DNA of 64,000 bases from Criibacterium bergeronii (GTDB lineage Bacteria > Bacillota > Clostridia > Peptostreptococcales > Filifactoraceae), in assembly GCF_001693775.2 (NCBI RefSeq), contig NZ_MBEW02000006.1:56675-120674 (forward strand), given 5' to 3'. The notes beneath the pieces were generated by a model. It was not told where the DNA came from and searched no databases. It was given only the letters and a program-made list of their open reading frames with translations. The position numbers and the translations under genes were made by a program. The first letter of the stretch is position 1; every line of letters begins with the position of its first letter. Below are positions 36,456-45,551 of the stretch, one piece after another.

Positions 36456-36746
36456 TTAATTATATTTAGTAGTAACTGTTGTATTAGTTGGGTTGCTTTC
36501 TAATGTATCGCTTGTTTTTTCGGTTACACCAATGGTGTCATTTTCTTTTAGATTAGTATCTGCTGGAACATTTACCAACCAGTTACCGTTATTGTCGGCT
36601 GTAGTTGTAAGCTTAGAGCCATTTGGGAATGTTACTGTGATGGTAGAGCCGGGAGTACCAGTTCCATTTATGGTACTGCTTTGAGTATTTACAGGATTTA
36701 TTGAAGGCGCTGAGCTTTGCTCTTTAGCCACTACTCTAAAGTTAAC
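36456..36746 (-). pseudogene. single Ig-like repeat remnant of a surface protein
   Basis: A 91-codon frame (GTG at 36731, no ribosome binding site, frame open a few codons further to a TAA) encodes exactly one bacterial Ig-like repeat: PSINPVNTQSSTINGTGTPG, then ITVTFPNGSKL and NGNWLVNVPADTNL. It matches the repeats of the giant SLH protein at 57.3-63.3 kb almost position by position. No signal peptide or anchor remains. It is probably the fossil of a deleted paralogue. Confidence 0.65.
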
Positions 36747-36792
36747 TTAATATTACCCGGTAATTATCAGTGTTAAGCTTAATTTTCTAAGA

Positions 36793-38166
36793 TTATTTAT
36801 CAGTTTGAGGGTTGTCGGGAGCTGGAGGCTGTTCTTGAGGTTGGGCTTTTATTTCGTCGTAGGATTTTCTTAGCTCTCCTTCAATTACGCTTAGATTTCC
36901 GTTATCCAGTTTTACTTTTACGTTTTCTATTACTTCATTTGTGTCATATCTGGTTTTTGTAAAGCCGAATGTATCTGAGGTGTCTTGTTTTTGGTATTTT
37001 GTTTCATAGATAAATCTTATATTATCCTCTAATTTTTCTAAAGTACCTACAAAATACGGGTAGTCGGTGTAGGCTCTATATAGGGCGTCAAATTCCATGG
37101 CGTTTTCCTCTGATAGTGGCGGATAGGCTTTTTCTTGATAGGAAAGGGAGATTTTTGCATCGCTCCTGCTGATGCTGTCAAGGTAGCCTTTGGAATATTG
37201 GATTATTTGGTTATCTATGTTTTGCACTGTATCTGTATTATTAGGTATGAGCTGGATTTTATTTACTATTTCTTCAGGGAATAATTTGTATAGGTCTTGC
37301 ACATATAAAGCACCGTCTTGTGGTTTTTCGCTTTTAGTTAGTGTATAGTTACCATACTTGTCTTTAGAAAAAGTTAGCTTATATGGCATACTGGATGTGG
37401 CACATAGCTCAAATATTCCGTTTTGGAATTGCATTTGCACATATTTTGCATAAACTGAGGCGATTGTATATGGACTGTCTTCTTGTGTTAATAATGTGAT
37501 ATGTCCTTGTGCGGCAAGCTCACCTTGGTAAAACTGACCTTCGTTTTCTGTTAAAAGTGCGTCTGCTATGCTCTGCTCCAAATTTGATGTGTAGACTTTA
37601 AATTTTCCGAAGTCTATTTTTTTAATTGTGTCTAAGTACTCTTGGAAGTGTTCTTTTGTATCTGCTATTTTGTATGGGTTACCTTTGGCGATTTCTATCG
37701 CCCATGGTCTTTGTCTTGAGGACAATTCATTTGTTTGTCCGTTTTCATTTACGGCATAGGTAACCTGTTCGCAGTTTTCTATTAGTGAGAATATTATCAT
37801 TGCGTTATAGCTGAAGCTTCTTTTGTAATCAAATTCCTGCGGGTTTACATTATCCACTTTGTTGAAGATTATTTTCATAGTTTTTATGTCGTTTTCTGCG
37901 GTTTTAAGCTCTATACCGGCGTATTTAAGTCCGTTTGGAAATGTCAAGGAATTTACTAGGTTACCGTCGTTTGAGCTGTCGCCGATGTATGGATTTTTAT
38001 AGCTGAACAAATCCGTTTTATGTGGGGCGTCATGGCTAGTGGTAGGCAGGGAATTGCTTGAGCCTGTACTTATTTTGACAAACATTATTACCAATGCGGT
38101 AATTATACCAAGTATTATTATTGTTATAGCTGCATATCCTTTTTTATTTAATCGCATTATATACAC
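36793..38166 (-). CDS. membrane-anchored DUF4825-like protein
   Basis: This 457-residue protein has one N-terminal helix (AAITIIILGIITALVIMFV) and a large outward domain. Residues about 55-145 (NPYIGDSSNDGNLVNSLTFP, then GIELKTAEND) follow the DUF4825 pattern found at the outer ends of BlaR1-like and regulatory membrane proteins. The rest is unrecognised, with a Pro/Gln-rich end (QEQPPAPDNPQ). It may sense or bind a wall-related ligand; that is inference. The start MYIM or MRLNKK (three residues later) cannot be decided; no strong ribosome binding site is seen. Confidence 0.6.
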   Translation of the reverse strand: MYIMRLNKKGYAAITIIILGIITALVIMFVKISTGSSNSLPTTSHDAPHKTDLFSYKNPYIGDSSNDGNLVNSLTFPNGLKYAGIELKTAENDIKTMKIIFNKVDNVNPQEFDYKRSFSYNAMIIFSLIENCEQVTYAVNENGQTNELSSRQRPWAIEIAKGNPYKIADTKEHFQEYLDTIKKIDFGKFKVYTSNLEQSIADALLTENEGQFYQGELAAQGHITLLTQEDSPYTIASVYAKYVQMQFQNGIFELCATSSMPYKLTFSKDKYGNYTLTKSEKPQDGALYVQDLYKLFPEEIVNKIQLIPNNTDTVQNIDNQIIQYSKGYLDSISRSDAKISLSYQEKAYPPLSEENAMEFDALYRAYTDYPYFVGTLEKLEDNIRFIYETKYQKQDTSDTFGFTKTRYDTNEVIENVKVKLDNGNLSVIEGELRKSYDEIKAQPQEQPPAPDNPQTDK

Positions 38167-38391
38167 CTCTGTCGCCTTATATTGATAAGGTAAAATTTTT
38201 TATAAGGTTTACAAATATAAAACATTATACATTAAAAAAAGATAAAAACAAAGAAAACGATTAAACTGTTAATTTTTTGTAAATTGTTTGTTTTGTTTAA
38301 TTGCTTATAATTTCAATAAAATAATTTATTATAATGAAATTATTATAAAAATATGTTATACTATTTTAATGAAATTTTAAGGAGGACTAAA

Positions 38392-38919
38392 TTGAATAAT
38401 ACTATATTATTAGACGCAATAAAAGAAAATGCAGTTATGCTGATTTTTTTCTTAGCATATGGAGGCTATGTGCTATTTCATTTATATAGGGAAAAATCTA
38501 AGGGCGGTAAATTAATTAAGGTATACAAGCACAATTCATCAAGTAAGACTTTCGGAAAGGTAATGATATTCATAGGCGTGTTTTACATGGTAATATTTTT
38601 TATGCAGAGTAAAAAGAGCTTTAGCACGACATTTACCTTTGTTTTATTTGCACTTTTTATAGCAATGATGGCGTTTATAACTATAAGGGATATTTATTTT
38701 TACGAAAATGGGGTATCCTTCGGTGGTAAATTTACATTTTTCTCAGATATGAAAGATGTGAGAAGGATTGGTAAAGACGGAGTGCAAGTGGTTTTAAAGA
38801 AAAAAAGATTTGGTGATGCAGTTTATATGAGAAAAATAGTTGATGAAAAGGAGTTTATTTCTCAGCTAAAGAAAAGAATGAAAATGGTAGCAAAACAGAC
38901 GAAAAAAGGAATTTGCTGA
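38392..38919 (+). CDS. membrane protein, function unknown (PH-like tail)
   Basis: This 175-residue protein starts at TTG 38392, chosen because AAGGAGG lies 6 bases upstream; a longer frame from 38353 has no ribosome binding site. It has an N-terminal helix (AVMLIFFLAYGGYVLF) and a pair of helices in the middle (KVMIFIGVFYMVIFFM and FTFVLFALFIAMMAFITI), then a cytoplasmic basic domain (YFYENGVSFGGKFTFF, VQVVLKKKRFG) like the small DUF5673/PH-like domains of Clostridial membrane proteins. It ends in TGA. It is the first rightward gene after the leftward surface cluster. Confidence 0.6.
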   Translation: MNNTILLDAIKENAVMLIFFLAYGGYVLFHLYREKSKGGKLIKVYKHNSSSKTFGKVMIFIGVFYMVIFFMQSKKSFSTTFTFVLFALFIAMMAFITIRDIYFYENGVSFGGKFTFFSDMKDVRRIGKDGVQVVLKKKRFGDAVYMRKIVDEKEFISQLKKRMKMVAKQTKKGIC

Positions 38920-38993
38920 AAAAACTGTAGCAAAATAATATGACAGCTTTGAACCGTCCAAGTAAATTTTAATTATTTTTATAGGAGGATTAA

Positions 38994-40190
38994 ATGTTCA
39001 CTAAAATAATAGTAAAAGATAACGTACACTACATTGGTGTCAACGATAGAAAGACTAGTCTATTTGAAAATATGTGGCCTCTTGAAAAAGGTGTCAGCTA
39101 TAACTCTTACCTAGTTACAGGAGAAAAAAATGTAATACTTGACCCTGCACATGGAAATTTTTTCTCAGGATATCTAGCGAATATAAAAGCTACATTAGGT
39201 GACGGTAAAGTTGACTATCTAGTGGTAAATCACATGGAGCCTGACCATTCTAGCTCTGTTACATTACTTATGAAACAGTTTCCTGAAATGAAACTTATCG
39301 GTAATGCTAAAACAAAAGAATTTTTGGAGGCTTTTTACAAAATAGATACAACTGATGTATTCGTAGAAGTAAAGGATGGGCAGACACTAACTCTAGGAGA
39401 CAATGAATTTACATTTTACACTACTCCTATGGTTCACTGGCCTGAGTCTATGGTGACCTATCACAACAATACTAAGACTTTATTTTCTCAAGATGCCTTT
39501 GGCGGATTTGGCGCACTGGACGGAAGTATATTTGATGATGAACAAGATTGGGAAGACGCAGAATACGAAACAAGAAGATATTTTACAAATATAGTTGGCA
39601 AATTTTCCACACAAATATTAAGAGCTATAGATAAGCTTGCTAAGCTAGATATACAAACTATATGCCCTGACCATGGCATTGTATGGAGAAAAGAACCGGC
39701 AAAAATAATAAATTATTACAAATCTCTTTCTAACCATGAGACGAAAAATGGTGTAGTGATAGCCTATGGTTCAATGTATGGCAATACAGAAAAAATGGCT
39801 GATACTATAGCAAACACATTGGCAAAAGAAGGCGTTGAAGAGGTAAAAGTATTTGACGTGTCAAAGACACATCCATCACATATACTTGCAGAAATATGGA
39901 AATATAAAGGTCTAGTCTTAGGTAGTTGTTCATACAACAACGCTTTATATCCTCCGATGCAAGAGCTGTATCATATATTGGAAATCAACAAGCTGAAAAA
40001 TCATGTCGTGGGTATATTTGGTACATATGGCTGGAGTGGTGGTGGAGTAAAAACTCTAGTAAACTTGCCAAAGAATAATCCTGGATTTGACTTTATAGAA
40101 GAGACAATTGATGTAAGGTGTGCTCCGGGCGAGGAGGATATTGACAGATGTATCCAGCTTGCCAAGGAAGTAGTAAAAAGAATGAAATAG
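38994..40190 (+). CDS. fprA: flavodiiron protein (FprA-type flavoprotein)
   Basis: Reduces O2 to water and/or NO to N2O in the cytoplasm, protecting anaerobes. It has 398 residues. The N-terminal metallo-beta-lactamase domain carries the di-iron ligands in HMEPDHSS (H-x-E-x-D-H, about 79-85), the WPES region and CPDHGIVW (about 222). The flavodoxin domain begins near 252 (IAYGSMYGNTEKMA, FMN phosphate loop) with GTYGWSGGG later. AGGAGG precedes the ATG. No rubredoxin domain is fused and no rubredoxin gene is adjacent. parB follows after 14 bases. Confidence 0.95.
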   Translation: MFTKIIVKDNVHYIGVNDRKTSLFENMWPLEKGVSYNSYLVTGEKNVILDPAHGNFFSGYLANIKATLGDGKVDYLVVNHMEPDHSSSVTLLMKQFPEMKLIGNAKTKEFLEAFYKIDTTDVFVEVKDGQTLTLGDNEFTFYTTPMVHWPESMVTYHNNTKTLFSQDAFGGFGALDGSIFDDEQDWEDAEYETRRYFTNIVGKFSTQILRAIDKLAKLDIQTICPDHGIVWRKEPAKIINYYKSLSNHETKNGVVIAYGSMYGNTEKMADTIANTLAKEGVEEVKVFDVSKTHPSHILAEIWKYKGLVLGSCSYNNALYPPMQELYHILEINKLKNHVVGIFGTYGWSGGGVKTLVNLPKNNPGFDFIEETIDVRCAPGEEDIDRCIQLAKEVVKRMK

Positions 40191-40204
40191 GTGTAATTTA
40201 GACT

Positions 40205-40969
40205 ATGCAGATTGTTGAAATTGAAATAGATAAAATAATTACAGACAAAGACCAACCAAGAAAATATTTTGATGAGCAAAAGATAGACGAACTTGCAAGC
40301 TCTATTTCTGTTCATGGACTGCTTAGCCCCGTTATTGTTAAAAATACGGGGCATTCATTTGCTCTTATTGCAGGAGAAAGAAGGCTTAGAGCTTGCAAAA
40401 AGCTAGGCATGAAAAAAATTCCAGCTATTATAAAGCAAGAAGAAAATTATCAAATAGTTGCTCTGATAGAAAATATCCAAAGGGAGAACTTATCCGCCCT
40501 TGAAGAGGCTATTGCCATAAATGATATAAAAGTGAACAATAATTTTACCCAAGAGCAGTTGGCAAAGCTACTTGGCAAAACTAGAACCTATATCGCAAAT
40601 AAGCTAAGACTGCTTAATCTTGACGATGTATCAAAAAAATATCTACTAGATGGTAAAATTACAGAGGGACACGCAAAAGCACTACTTTCCCAAAAGAATT
40701 TGGCTAAAAGAGAAAAATTATTAGAAAAAATCCTGTTTGGCAATCTTAGCGTAAGAGATGCAGAAAAGTCAGCAAAAAAACAAAAACCCTCAGACTGCAA
40801 AGCGGATTTGGAGGAAATAAAAAATATTTTGGAAGATAATCTAGCAACCAAGGTAGACATACAAAGCAGCTCAAATGGTGGGAAAATTACAATAGAATAT
40901 TTTTCTGATGAAGAATTAAGAAGTATAGTTGAAAAAATAATCGGAAGTGAAAATTATCCAATAATATAA
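40205..40969 (+). CDS. parB: chromosome partitioning protein ParB (orphan)
   Basis: This 254-residue protein binds parS, spreads as a CTP-dependent clamp and organises the origin region. The CTP-binding motifs are ALIAGERRLRACKKLG (box I, about 55-70) and LIENIQRENLSALEEA (box II), followed by a helix-turn-helix (FTQEQLAKLLGKTRTYIANK) and a C-terminal dimerisation domain. No ParA/Soj gene is next to it, unlike the common soj-spo0J pair; it lies 14 bases after a flavodiiron gene instead. A nucleoid-occlusion Noc paralogue is the alternative, but the parS-type site in the window supports ParB. Confidence 0.85.
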   Translation: MQIVEIEIDKIITDKDQPRKYFDEQKIDELASSISVHGLLSPVIVKNTGHSFALIAGERRLRACKKLGMKKIPAIIKQEENYQIVALIENIQRENLSALEEAIAINDIKVNNNFTQEQLAKLLGKTRTYIANKLRLLNLDDVSKKYLLDGKITEGHAKALLSQKNLAKREKLLEKILFGNLSVRDAEKSAKKQKPSDCKADLEEIKNILEDNLATKVDIQSSSNGGKITIEYFSDEELRSIVEKIIGSENYPII

Positions 40970-40984
40970 GCATATGTAGCGTTA

Positions 40985-41004
40985 GGAGCGGACCATGTTC
41001 TCCC
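40985..41004. repeat. GGGCGAAC palindrome, degenerate copy 2
   Basis: GGAGCGGAC-cat-GTTCTCCC follows the parB stop by 15 bases. It is an imperfect relative of the clean copy at 42340-42358. Confidence 0.35.
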
Positions 41005-41047
41005 TTTCATATTGATTAAACAGTTCTATTAGATTTCAGGAGTAATT

Positions 41048-42184
41048 ATGATTTATTTAGATAATGCGGCAACCACTTTTCCCAAGCCTGAGCAGGTGAT
41101 AAATAACACCTTTGATTTTGCAAAAAATCTTGGAGCAAATCCGGGCAGAGCTGCTCACAAAATGTCAGTTGCTACAGCAAAAGAGGTCTATGGAGCAAGA
41201 GAAAATATAGCAGGACTTATAAATGCAAAGGATGAAATGGATATCGCCTTTACAAAAAATTGCACAGAGGCTTTAAACCTTGGGTTATTTGCCAATGTAA
41301 AAGAAGGTTTTCATGTAATTTCTTCTGTTTTTGAACACAATTCAATTATAAGAGTGCTGGAGCATTATAAAAAGACAAGAAACATTACAGTTACTTATTT
41401 AGAACCCGAAAATGATGGCGTGTTGAATGCAGACGATGTATTACCGTTTATAAAAAAAGACACAAGCCTAATAGCTCTAAATCATGCAAATAATTTAATC
41501 GGCACATACAACGATATACAGTCCATTGGCAAATTAGCAAGTGAAAAAGGGATACTTTTTTTAGTGGATGCTGCCCAAAGCATAGGCAAAAAACAAATTG
41601 ATGTGCAAAAAATGCACATAGATTTACTATGTGCACCCGGGCATAAAAGCTTGTTTGGACTGAGCGGTACAGGCTTTATCTACTATTCAAAAAACGCCAA
41701 CAAAGAGCCGATGTTTAGAGGCGGTACTGGAAGCTTTTCAAACGAAACAATTCAGCCAACCCTTATGCCTGATATGATAGAGTCAGGTACAGTGAACTTT
41801 GTCGGGATAAAAAGTGTAAAAGAGGGCATAGACTTTATAAATGAGACCACTATAGAAAAAATCGAAAATAGAGAAAATAATTTGACTAAATATATTTTAG
41901 AAGAATTTGCTAAAATTGAAAATGTAAAATTATACACTCCAAAAAATACCTCACTTGCGGGGATAGTTTTATTTAATATTGCAAATAAGGACTGCTCAGA
42001 GGTAGCAGCAATTTTAAATGAAAAATACGATATAGCAGTCAGAAGTGGACTGCACTGCAATCCATACGGACATAAGTATCTAGGTACTATTGATAGAGGA
42101 GCGGTAAGAGCATCGTTATCGTACTTTAATACCTTAGACGATGCGGATAATTTTATAAAAGCTGTTTATGAAATAGCAAATTAA
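41048..42184 (+). CDS. cysteine desulfurase family (class V aminotransferase)
   Basis: A PLP enzyme of 378 residues that removes sulfur or selenium from cysteine or selenocysteine. It opens with MIYLDNAATTFPKPEQV, has the substrate segment KNCTEALNLG, the VDAAQSIGK segment with the PLP-binding Asp, the PLP lysine in APGHKSLFGLSG (about 198-209), and the catalytic cysteine region RSGLHCNPYGH (about 337). This is the SufS/Csd-like group seen in Clostridia, not the IscS group with its adjacent iscU. No scaffold gene is nearby, so it may serve tRNA thiolation or selenium delivery. It has AGGAGTAATT upstream. Confidence 0.88.
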   Translation: MIYLDNAATTFPKPEQVINNTFDFAKNLGANPGRAAHKMSVATAKEVYGARENIAGLINAKDEMDIAFTKNCTEALNLGLFANVKEGFHVISSVFEHNSIIRVLEHYKKTRNITVTYLEPENDGVLNADDVLPFIKKDTSLIALNHANNLIGTYNDIQSIGKLASEKGILFLVDAAQSIGKKQIDVQKMHIDLLCAPGHKSLFGLSGTGFIYYSKNANKEPMFRGGTGSFSNETIQPTLMPDMIESGTVNFVGIKSVKEGIDFINETTIEKIENRENNLTKYILEEFAKIENVKLYTPKNTSLAGIVLFNIANKDCSEVAAILNEKYDIAVRSGLHCNPYGHKYLGTIDRGAVRASLSYFNTLDDADNFIKAVYEIAN

Positions 42185-42210
42185 ATAAAATATTTTAAAA
42201 ATAATACTAA

Positions 42211-42408
42211 CTTACATAAGAAAATGTAGTATTATTTTTCATTATAAAATTTTTTGCATAAGGAAGTAGCATAAATTTCTTTTTAATATGTATGCTACAA
42301 TTTTCAAAGTAGTTTAGTATTAGCACAGATAAAAAGTAGGGGCGAACTTTGTTCGCCCGCATTAGCTGCTAAGTTTATTCATACTGGCTTACATAAGAAA
42401 ATATAGTA
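42211..42408 (+). repeat. direct repeat pair flanking a hairpin
   Basis: CTTACATAAGAAAAT-GTAGTA (42211-42232) is repeated nearly exactly at 42388-42408. The region between holds no gene and carries the GGGCGAAC palindrome. Confidence 0.5.
42340..42358. repeat. GGGCGAAC palindrome, perfect copy 3
   Basis: GGGCGAAC-ttt-GTTCGCCC, an 8-bp perfect GC-rich hairpin in an AT-rich gene-free stretch (42185-42452). A degenerate copy is near 42946-42962. Confidence 0.65.
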
Positions 42409-42452
42409 CCATATAAGAAATAAAAATATATTTTCATATGAACGGAGGGGAA

Positions 42453-42926
42453 ATGCTTAGTATTAGGCGCTTTAAAAAGGAAGATGCCAAAGCGGTATCA
42501 GACTTGATTATGAAAACATTACTGATTACAAATGCAGTGGATTATGGCAGAGAATACATGCAAGAGTATTGTGAAAACATGACAGTGGAAAAAGTTTTGG
42601 AATGTGATAGGGACACGCATTTTTATGTGGCAGTAGAAGATGGTAAGATAGTAGGTTGCGCAGGGATTGGTCTTAATACACAAAATACTGAAGTAAGCGA
42701 GTTACACAAGCTGTTTATTGACCCTGAATACCAAGGCAGAGGCATTGGGAAAAATATACTTTGTGTATTAGAAAAAGATGAATACGCTTTAAACTCTAAA
42801 AAAATTACAGGAACATCTTCAATTACAGCAGTCGATTTTTATGAAAAAATGGGCTATGGCTATAAAGATGGTACAAAAACCTTTGATGAAGTAGGTCTTT
42901 GCTATAATATTGTAAAATACGTCTAA
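42453..42926 (+). CDS. GNAT family N-acetyltransferase
   Basis: This 157-residue acetyl-CoA-dependent transferase has the core motif ELHKLFIDPEYQGRGIGKNI (about 89-108) with the Q/RxxGxG/A acetyl-CoA loop and the C-terminal AVDFYEKMGYGY segment. The ATG at 42453 is chosen because GGAGGGG lies just before it; an upstream in-frame ATG (42438) would put that site inside the gene. The substrate is unknown. It stands between repeats and a convergent operon. Confidence 0.85.
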   Translation: MLSIRRFKKEDAKAVSDLIMKTLLITNAVDYGREYMQEYCENMTVEKVLECDRDTHFYVAVEDGKIVGCAGIGLNTQNTEVSELHKLFIDPEYQGRGIGKNILCVLEKDEYALNSKKITGTSSITAVDFYEKMGYGYKDGTKTFDEVGLCYNIVKYV

Positions 42927-43014
42927 TCTATTTTGTAATAATAGCAGGGGCTAGCTGTTCGCCTATAACTTTTGAAGATTTAACATTTTAAAGGATTTTA
43001 TTAGCTTTTAGTAT

Positions 43015-43057
43015 AAAAAAGAGTATCAAAGACAAGCTTTCTTTGATACTCTTTTTT
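43015..43057. terminator. bidirectional terminator between GNAT gene and ABC operon
   Basis: A perfect 17-bp inverted repeat (43015-43031 with 43041-43057) has A-runs on the left arm and T-runs on the right. It can stop both converging transcripts. Confidence 0.85.
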
Positions 43058-43689
43058 TAAAAATCTTTTCTTTCAAATATTATGCGTGAAGTCATATAAG
43101 AAATAAAATATATTATCAATGATAAAGCAAGTAAAGTTAATCCTGCACCTGCATTTTTTGATAAAAATCTAATAAAATCGATTACATATCTGCCGATATT
43201 AAGTTTATTCAATATAGCAGGTGCTGTAAAAATGGCTAAGTATATGGCTAGGCTTATATAACTGGAACACTTTTGGTCAAACATCTCCAGCACCAAATTT
43301 ATGGCAAACATCGTGCTACTGACAAAAAATACAAAGGAATAATTAAATAGTGAAAATTCAAAGGAATAATTTGAAACCTTGCTAAAAAATAAATTACCTA
43401 AAAATGCTGTAAATGTAATAAAAATAGCATAGCTAAGATAGGCGGTATATCGGTCGTCTATTATTTTTTTTCTAGACATTCCTAAAGACGAGAGCAGTAT
43501 ATTTTCTTGTGTGTTGTAATATAAGTGTAGCTTAAATCTTGAAAAAATATAGCTTACCATAAAAGCACAAGACACTGTAAATAAAAATTCGTGAGCATCA
43601 ACAGATACAAAACAAAATAATAAAAGTACAATCGTAAAAATAATTTCGTCAATTTTTCTAAGCTCAAGGTTCTTTTTTATGGTAAACAT
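43057..43689 (-). CDS. ABC-2 type permease, second subunit
   Basis: A 210-residue membrane protein with about six helices (for example IDEIIFTIVLLLFCFVSVDA and AGLTLLALSLIIYFISYM). It is the last gene of the GntR-ABC operon and starts 1 base after the stop of the first permease. Weak sequence conservation is normal for this group; the assignment rests on membrane topology and context. Confidence 0.7.
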   Translation of the reverse strand: MFTIKKNLELRKIDEIIFTIVLLLFCFVSVDAHEFLFTVSCAFMVSYIFSRFKLHLYYNTQENILLSSLGMSRKKIIDDRYTAYLSYAIFITFTAFLGNLFFSKVSNYSFEFSLFNYSFVFFVSSTMFAINLVLEMFDQKCSSYISLAIYLAIFTAPAILNKLNIGRYVIDFIRFLSKNAGAGLTLLALSLIIYFISYMTSRIIFERKDF

Positions 43690-43690
43690 A

Positions 43691-44281
43691 TCAAAACTCC
43701 TTAGAATTCAATAAATCTATCATGATAAATTTTGATAAAATAAAAAGTAAGATTGCTAAAATACCAAAAATACTTACGTTTAAATTAAAGCCCTCTTCAG
43801 GTCTTAAAAATTTATTAAAAACAGCCTGTATCATTATAACGAAGGCTAAGGTTGTTATTATTGAGGCGGTTTTTGGACTAAAGGTGCAGGCGAAATTAAA
43901 AATACCTGCAAAAAGGAAGTTGAAAAATATAGGTACAAGAAGATAGTATAATTTGTAGTCATATCCAACAAAGCTCATACCTAGTGCAAATACCAAACCG
44001 GTTACAATTGAAATGCCTATGGAGATTAAATCATATATCATTTGTGCATTTACAAAGGTGTCTCTACTGATAGGCAAATTGTAAAAAGTGCTGTTTTTAT
44101 TATTTTGTGTGTCCACATCGGAATGTAAGAAAGCCTGCAATATTATGAAGGTTGCAATGTCAGGCATGATTGCCAATGAATTATCTATAATAAAATAGAA
44201 AAATATTAGCAATGATAAAAGAGATAATATTGTAGATAAATCTGAGGATAAAATCAGATTTTTTCTAATTAAAGGTATCAT
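43691..44281 (-). CDS. ABC-2 type permease, first subunit
   Basis: A 196-residue membrane protein with about six helices (LSLLIFFYFIIDNSLAIMPD, then later LLFILSKFIMIDLLNSKEF). The segment NKNSTFYNLPISRDTFVNAQ is the cytoplasmic loop typical of this ABC-2 group (YtrC/BcrB-like). Its start overlaps the stop of the ATPase gene (ATGA), so coupling is tight. Confidence 0.75.
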   Translation of the reverse strand: MIPLIRKNLILSSDLSTILSLLSLLIFFYFIIDNSLAIMPDIATFIILQAFLHSDVDTQNNKNSTFYNLPISRDTFVNAQMIYDLISIGISIVTGLVFALGMSFVGYDYKLYYLLVPIFFNFLFAGIFNFACTFSPKTASIITTLAFVIMIQAVFNKFLRPEEGFNLNVSIFGILAILLFILSKFIMIDLLNSKEF

Positions 44282-45138
44282 AACAATTCTCCTCCCATTA
44301 AGGCTTTTTTATTATGATAGTACATTATATCCTCTAGGGTTGGTCGTTCAATTATTACACTTTTGCCATAGCCGGTATTTTTACTTAGAGCCTCAAATCC
44401 GAAATCCGTTTTTTTGTAGCCGATAAAGCTTTTTATCACTTCGTCATTAAGATAGTCATTTCCACCTTTTACAAGATGGTATTCGTCTAAAATCATATCT
44501 TTTTCTTTGGAAAAGACAATGCTACCATCATTTATAAAGGTGATATAGTCAGCGATTTTATCCAAATCAGAGGTAAGATGTGTGGAAAAAAATATAGTAG
44601 TCTCATATTTTGCCACAATTTCTTGCAGTATTTGGAGGATTTCTCTTCTAATTACTGGGTCAAGCCCGGCGGTTGGCTCATCCATTATTACTAACTTTGG
44701 ATTATGAGCTAGAGCAAGAGCTAGGGCATATTTCATTTTTGTGCCTTTTGATAAGGTGCTTATCTTTTTTTCTTCGTCTAATTCAAATATTTGCAAAAAT
44801 TTTTGATACTTTTCTTCGTCCCAATTTTTATAAAAGGGTTTGTAAATTTTAGTCATTTTTTTGATTGGAAGTCTATCGTAAAATACAGGCTCATCATAGA
44901 CAAAGCCTATGTCTTGCTTGACTTCTTCCTCAAAGTCGACATTATCCTTACCAAAAATATTTATTTTACCGGAATTCTTTTTTGCCAAGTTCATTATCAA
45001 TTTGATGGTTGTAGTTTTGCCTGCACCATTTGGACCGATAAAACCCATTATATATCCGGGCTCTATATCAAATGACACGTCCAAATCAAATTTTTCATAG
45101 CTTTTTTTGACATTAATTAGCTCCAATGTCTTATCCAT
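44278..45138 (-). CDS. ABC transporter ATP-binding protein (YtrB/BcrA-like)
   Basis: The 286-residue ATPase of an export-type transporter. Walker A is GPNGAGKTTTIK (about 34-45), the signature region is STLSKGTKMKYALALALA (a degenerate LSKGxK, common in this group), Walker B is LVIMDEPTAGLDP, and the H-loop is in FFSTHLTSD. A C-terminal extension of about 70 residues follows. GGAGGAAAT precedes the ATG. It is controlled with its permeases by the adjacent GntR gene. Such systems often answer cell-envelope antibiotics, but the substrate is unknown. Confidence 0.88.
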   Translation of the reverse strand: MDKTLELINVKKSYEKFDLDVSFDIEPGYIMGFIGPNGAGKTTTIKLIMNLAKKNSGKINIFGKDNVDFEEEVKQDIGFVYDEPVFYDRLPIKKMTKIYKPFYKNWDEEKYQKFLQIFELDEEKKISTLSKGTKMKYALALALAHNPKLVIMDEPTAGLDPVIRREILQILQEIVAKYETTIFFSTHLTSDLDKIADYITFINDGSIVFSKEKDMILDEYHLVKGGNDYLNDEVIKSFIGYKKTDFGFEALSKNTGYGKSVIIERPTLEDIMYYHNKKALMGGELL

Positions 45139-45162
45139 ATTTCCTCCTAGGGAAAAATTAAT

Positions 45163-45534
45163 TTATTCTTCCATTAGCAAATTTATCATGTTTTTAATTT
45201 CTTTTTTTGACATTCCGATTGCCTTTGCGTCATTTAGTGCGTCTGAAAATTTTTGTTCAACAACGCTTATTCTTTTTTCTCTCATAAGGTTGGTGTCTTG
45301 AGCACTTACGAATGAGCCTCTACCTTGAAAGCTTTCGATAAAATTTTCATTTTCAAGCTCTTCATAGGCTCTTTTGGTAGTGATGACTGAGACTCCCAAA
45401 TCTTTTGCAAGCGTCCTGATTGATGGGAGCATATAACCTGCTGGCAATTCTCCTGATATGATTGCATCTTTTATCTGAGTGGCAATCTGCTCATAAATAG
45501 ATGTCTTATCAGTATTTGTTAAAATAATTTTCAT
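45163..45534 (-). CDS. GntR-family (YtrA-type) transcriptional regulator
   Basis: A 123-residue repressor with an N-terminal winged helix-turn-helix (SIYEQIATQIKDAIISGELP, PSIRTLAKDLGVSVITTKRA) and the short YtrA-type helical C terminus instead of a large effector domain. The ATG at 45534 with AGGTGATACT is chosen over an upstream ATG (45645) that would add a hydrophobic stretch and span the promoter. It heads the operon with an ABC exporter, the standard YtrA arrangement, and probably represses it until a ligand is present. Confidence 0.9.
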   Translation of the reverse strand: MKIILTNTDKTSIYEQIATQIKDAIISGELPAGYMLPSIRTLAKDLGVSVITTKRAYEELENENFIESFQGRGSFVSAQDTNLMREKRISVVEQKFSDALNDAKAIGMSKKEIKNMINLLMEE

Positions 45535-45551
45535 AGTATCACCTAATAAAA

